Shown here: positions 63,864 through 64,000 of the stretch, piece after piece | Numbering within the stretch: the first letter of the stretch is position 1 | Layout of the letters: each line of letters opens with the position of its first letter | DNA from: Alphaproteobacteria bacterium | GTDB taxonomy: Bacteria; Pseudomonadota; Alphaproteobacteria; UBA8366 | Direction: 5' to 3' | DNA length: 64,000 nt | Assembly: GCA_009377445.1 (NCBI GenBank) | Contig: WHUA01000017.1 | Coordinates: 27,267 to 91,266, forward strand | Program-made: the position numbers and the translations under genes | The notes under the pieces: model-generated | The model's database searches: none | Seen by the model: only the letters and a program-made list of their open reading frames with translations | Told to the model about the DNA's origin: nothing

Positions 63864-64000
63864 GAGCATGATCCATTCAGATTGACGCATATCCGGCGTT
63901 CATGAGGTAGTTTGCGCATTCGGCCGGTGTGAAGTGGTCGAGCAAGGAGCCGATGCGGCGCCAGGTTGCTTCGACGGAGCGCTCGTCGGCCTTCCGCAGG
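63864..64000 (-). mobile_element. IS630-family insertion element (partial, one end)
   Basis: A transposase C-terminus reads into the window from the right edge. The end of the element is placed just after a TA dinucleotide (63862-63863), as IS630 elements insert at TA. The outer sequence begins GAGCATGATCC. The other end is outside the window, so the inverted repeat cannot be confirmed. Confidence 0.65.
63877..64000 (-). CDS. IS630-family transposase (partial, C-terminal 40 residues)
   Basis: The visible residues read LRKADERSVEATWRRIGSLL followed by DHFTPAECANYLMNAGYASI and a stop. The ADERSVEATWRRIG and ECANY..NAGY pattern is typical of the C-terminal end of IS630-type (Tc1/mariner-like DDE) transposases. 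The catalytic domain lies beyond the right edge, so completeness and activity are unknown. Confidence 0.75.
   Translation of the reverse strand, partial: LRKADERSVEATWRRIGSLLDHFTPAECANYLMNAGYASI

Overview
The window looks like chromosomal DNA of a GC-rich alphaproteobacterium, probably a Rhodospirillales-like lineage. This is inferred from gene content and order, not from a database search. The main supports are a circularly permuted two-piece tmRNA gene with the tag ANDNFAGEARLAA, an alphaproteobacterial-type SspB beside it, a complete division and cell-wall (dcw) cluster in the order mraZ-rsmH-ftsL-ftsI-murE-murF-mraY-murD-ftsW-murG-murC-murB, and the oxoprolinase, family III CoA-transferase and class III ADH repertoire.

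Layout. 1-13189 (minus strand): the dcw cluster as one tightly packed operon with many 1-14 nt overlaps; murB runs off the left edge. 13190-13990: a regulatory and RNA segment with MraZ-type decamer repeats, a perfect triple GTTC-N7 array (the alphaproteobacterial LexA box pattern) and rnpB. 13992-16327 (minus): an AmpD-like amidase, a TerB/DnaJ (DjlA-like) protein and a DUF3750 protein. 16430-29788 (plus): 5-oxoprolinase, a DUF6134 protein, a GlcD-type FAD oxidase, a CoA-transferase, an enoyl-CoA hydratase-like enzyme, a membrane sulfatase-fold enzyme and a giant AsmA-family protein. 29765-35576: a ribbon-helix-helix protein, an alpha/beta hydrolase, an unusual CheW-globin fusion, class I fumarase, an SDR enzyme, sspB and ssrA. 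35778-44686: thyA-folA, oligopeptidase B, class III ADH, a CAP-domain protein, the Mrp/ApbC ATPase, hflK-hflC and a DUF2065 protein. 44857-54622: a DegP-like protease, a tandem MFS pair, serB, miaA and ilvB-ilvN-ilvC. 55141-60693: the mreB-mreC-mreD-mrdA-rodA elongation operon. 60835-60910: tRNA-Lys(CTT). 60911-64000: an accessory segment of lower GC with small membrane proteins, unrecognised small genes, a gene fragment and the end of an IS630-family element.

How the genes work together. The window carries both arms of peptidoglycan growth: precursor synthesis and septation at the left (mur/fts) and rod elongation at the right (mre/mrd), plus a recycling amidase. A second theme is protein quality control: tmRNA, its ClpXP adaptor SspB, HflKC and a DegP-like protease. 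Branched-chain amino-acid synthesis (ilvBNC) and folate/dTMP synthesis (thyA-folA) are compact operons.

The observations most worth a second look are (i) a CheW domain fused through a long low-complexity linker to a truncated-globin-like domain whose proximal heme histidine position appears to be lysine, (ii) the GTTC-N7-GTTC-N7-GTTC array overlapping a promoter-like sequence that points into the dcw operon, and (iii) the tRNA-Lys-linked accessory segment, with two similar three-helix membrane proteins and a gene cut by an IS630-type element.
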